Shown piece after piece: positions 62,524 through 64,000 of a stretch of 64,000 bases of DNA. The stretch is from Caballeronia cordobensis (GTDB taxonomy: Bacteria; Pseudomonadota; Gammaproteobacteria; Burkholderiales; Burkholderiaceae). Made by a program: the position numbers and the translations under genes. The stretch spans positions 676,654 to 740,653 of the forward strand of contig NZ_FCNY02000001.1 of assembly GCF_001544575.2 (NCBI RefSeq). Reading direction: 5' to 3'. Under the pieces are notes generated by a model. It was not told the origin of the DNA. It ran no database searches and was given only the letters and a program-made list of their open reading frames with translations. Each line of letters opens with the position of its first letter. The stretch's first letter is position 1.

Positions 62524-63762
62524 ATGCGTATTTCCAGTTCTCAATACTTCAATCTGAACGTCGCTTCGATGAGCGACCAGCAAAGCACGCTCGCCTCGAT
62601 GTATCAGCAGATCTCGTCGGGCAAGCGGATTCTCACCGCGTCCGACGATCCGCTCGGCGCGGCGCAGGCCGTGCAGCTCACGCTGAAGAGCGGCGCGCTC
62701 GCGCAATACGCGACCAACCAGACGACGGCGCTTTCGTCGCTGCAGCAGGAAGATTCGACGTTGAGCGGCGTGAGCGACGTCTTGCAGAGCATCAAGACGC
62801 AGATCACGCACGCGGGCGACGGCTCGCTCACCGACTCGGACCGCTCGGCGATCGCGAACGCGATGCAGGGTCTGCGCGATCAGCTTTTCGGCCTCGCCAA
62901 CACCACGGACAGCAGCGGCAACTACATCTTCTCGGGTCTCAAGGGCGGCACGGCGCCGTTCTCGAACGACCCATCGGGCGTCGGCGCGAATTACTCCGGC
63001 GACTTCGGCCAGCGCACGGTGCAGATCAGCGATGGCCGTTCGATGATCGTGGGCGACACGGGCGTATCGATTTTCCAGAGCGTCTCGCCGATCGAGAGCG
63101 ATCCGGTGTCGCACGCGGGCGCGGCGAACTCGGGCACGGGGACGATCAGCCCGGTCAGCGTGAGCGACACGACCGACAAGGGCAACGCGAGCCAGTACAC
63201 GGTCACGTTCTCGGTCTCGCCGACGGACGGCACGACGAGCTATTCGATCACGTCGAACCCGGCCGATGCCACGCTGCCGACGAACGTCGCATACAAGGAC
63301 AAGGCCGACATCAAGCTCGGCGGCCAGAAGGTGACGATCGCGGGCGCGCCCGCGGACGGCGACACGTTCACCGTGCAGCCCGCGTCGACTGAGAACAACG
63401 ACATCTTCGCGACGATCGACAATATCGTGAATGCGTTGAAGCAGCCGACGGGATCGCCGCAAGCACAGGCCGCGCTCACGAACGCACTGACGACGGCGGG
63501 CACGAAGATCGACAACACGTTCAACAATGTGCTCTCGGCGCAGACGGTGGTGGGCGGACGCGAGCAGGAAGTGCAGTCGACGCAGACCGCGATGGCGACG
63601 AGCCAGACGCAGACTGCAAGCGATATCGCGAATTTGACGAGCATCGATCTCGTTTCGTCGATTAGTCAGTATGAGTTGACGCAGAACTCGCTGCAGGCGG
63701 CGCAGATGGCGTTTTCGCAGATTCAGAAGATGTCGTTGTTTGATTATATTGGGGGGGGGTAA
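62524..63762 (+). CDS. flgL: Hook-filament junction protein FlgL
   Basis: FlgL (HAP3) is the second junction protein. The 412-residue protein has the flagellin-like N-terminus MRISSSQYFNLNVASMSDQQ and QQISSGKRILTASDDPLGAAQAV, a variable middle, and the C-terminal LTQNSLQAAQMAFSQIQKMSLFDYIGGG. The last three codons are an uninterrupted run of nine G (63751-63759) before the stop. It starts 11 bases after flgK. Copy C of the 213-bp repeat begins 26 bases after the stop. Confidence 0.96.
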   Translation: MRISSSQYFNLNVASMSDQQSTLASMYQQISSGKRILTASDDPLGAAQAVQLTLKSGALAQYATNQTTALSSLQQEDSTLSGVSDVLQSIKTQITHAGDGSLTDSDRSAIANAMQGLRDQLFGLANTTDSSGNYIFSGLKGGTAPFSNDPSGVGANYSGDFGQRTVQISDGRSMIVGDTGVSIFQSVSPIESDPVSHAGAANSGTGTISPVSVSDTTDKGNASQYTVTFSVSPTDGTTSYSITSNPADATLPTNVAYKDKADIKLGGQKVTIAGAPADGDTFTVQPASTENNDIFATIDNIVNALKQPTGSPQAQAALTNALTTAGTKIDNTFNNVLSAQTVVGGREQEVQSTQTAMATSQTQTASDIANLTSIDLVSSISQYELTQNSLQAAQMAFSQIQKMSLFDYIGGG

Positions 63763-63787
63763 GGGGGGCTTGGGCTTGGGTTATGCC

Positions 63788-64000
63788 GCCGGATCCCGTA
63801 ATCGTGTTGGTTTATTAGCACTGCCCCTCCCCGGGGCGGGGGTAACTTTCTTTGCTGCTGCAAAGAAAGTCACCAAAGAAAGCAGCTTTGTCACCGCCCG
63901 CGGTCACACGCAGTTTGGCCACTTTTCTCCTCGGGGAACGGCCCTCGCCTAAAGAGTGCCCTCGAAGGACTAATCGGGCTTGGATCGCGCACGGTCTGAC
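63788..64000 (+). repeat. 213-bp dispersed repeat, copy C (reaches window edge)
   Basis: Same direction and length as copy A, aligned base by base from GCCGGATCCCG to the final GGTCTGAC, which also matches the end of copy B. It may continue beyond the window. With A and B it flanks flgKL. Confidence 0.9.

Overview
The window is a high-GC segment of a beta-proteobacterial chromosome, most likely Burkholderia sensu lato (Caballeronia, Paraburkholderia or Burkholderia). The reasons are the betaproteobacterial gene order atpI-atpBEFHAGDC, protein sequences I recognise as Burkholderia-like (AtpF, HemE, Rep, FlhA), trifunctional PutA, and the divergent flgA-flgM-flgN / flgB-to-flgL arrangement. I assigned the organism from gene content and protein similarity by memory, not by a search. 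In this lineage the atp operon usually lies near the chromosome-1 origin.

Layout. 0-7.3 kb: the F1Fo ATP synthase operon, with atpI cut by the left edge, ending in a clear intrinsic terminator. 7.5-16 kb: an acyl-CoA synthetase, an intergenic stretch with a possible antisense-strand structured RNA, an HSL-family esterase, a polar amino-acid binding protein, hemE, an AT-richer gap with DnaA boxes, priA and a small membrane protein. 16-25 kb: putA with a recognisable PutA operator over its own promoter, an orphan branched-chain amino-acid binding protein, a NYN nuclease fused to a cold-shock domain, a cytochrome b561/PepSY pair and a ThDP-dependent synthase. 25-30 kb: flhF, flhG, fliA and a convergent membrane diguanylate cyclase. 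30-45 kb: a Rieske oxygenase, an isochorismatase-family hydrolase, tRNA-Arg(CCG), a diheme cytochrome c5-type protein, Rep helicase, a Gfo/Idh/MocA oxidoreductase, a tandem glycine riboswitch with gcvT-gcvH-gcvP, an alginate-lyase-like protein, sdaA and an unknown membrane protein. 45-64 kb: flhA-flhB, flgN-flgM-flgA and, divergently, flgBCDEFGHIJ, ycgR and flgKL, with a 213-bp repeat in three copies around flgKL.

How the genes work together. The flagellar genes form a hierarchy. FlhF/FlhG place the flagellum, FlhA/FlhB form the export gate, flgB-J build the rod, rings and hook, and FliA (held by FlgM) switches on late genes. I read FliA-type promoters directly upstream of flgM, ycgR and flgKL, so the late regulon in this window can be read from the DNA. 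The diguanylate cyclase and the PilZ protein YcgR add c-di-GMP control of motility. A metabolic theme links proline catabolism (putA), glycine cleavage under a glycine riboswitch, and serine deamination (sdaA).

Most of the window is conserved housekeeping and motility DNA. I did not find a defence island, prophage, CRISPR array or complete insertion sequence. The items best worth a second look are the three-copy 213-bp repeat around flgKL, the split of flhBA from flhFG-fliA (consistent with a 20-kb inversion), an FlhG lacking both signature lysines of its P-loop, the candidate structured RNA at 9.4-9.7 kb, the DnaA boxes before priA, and the NYN-cold-shock fusion.
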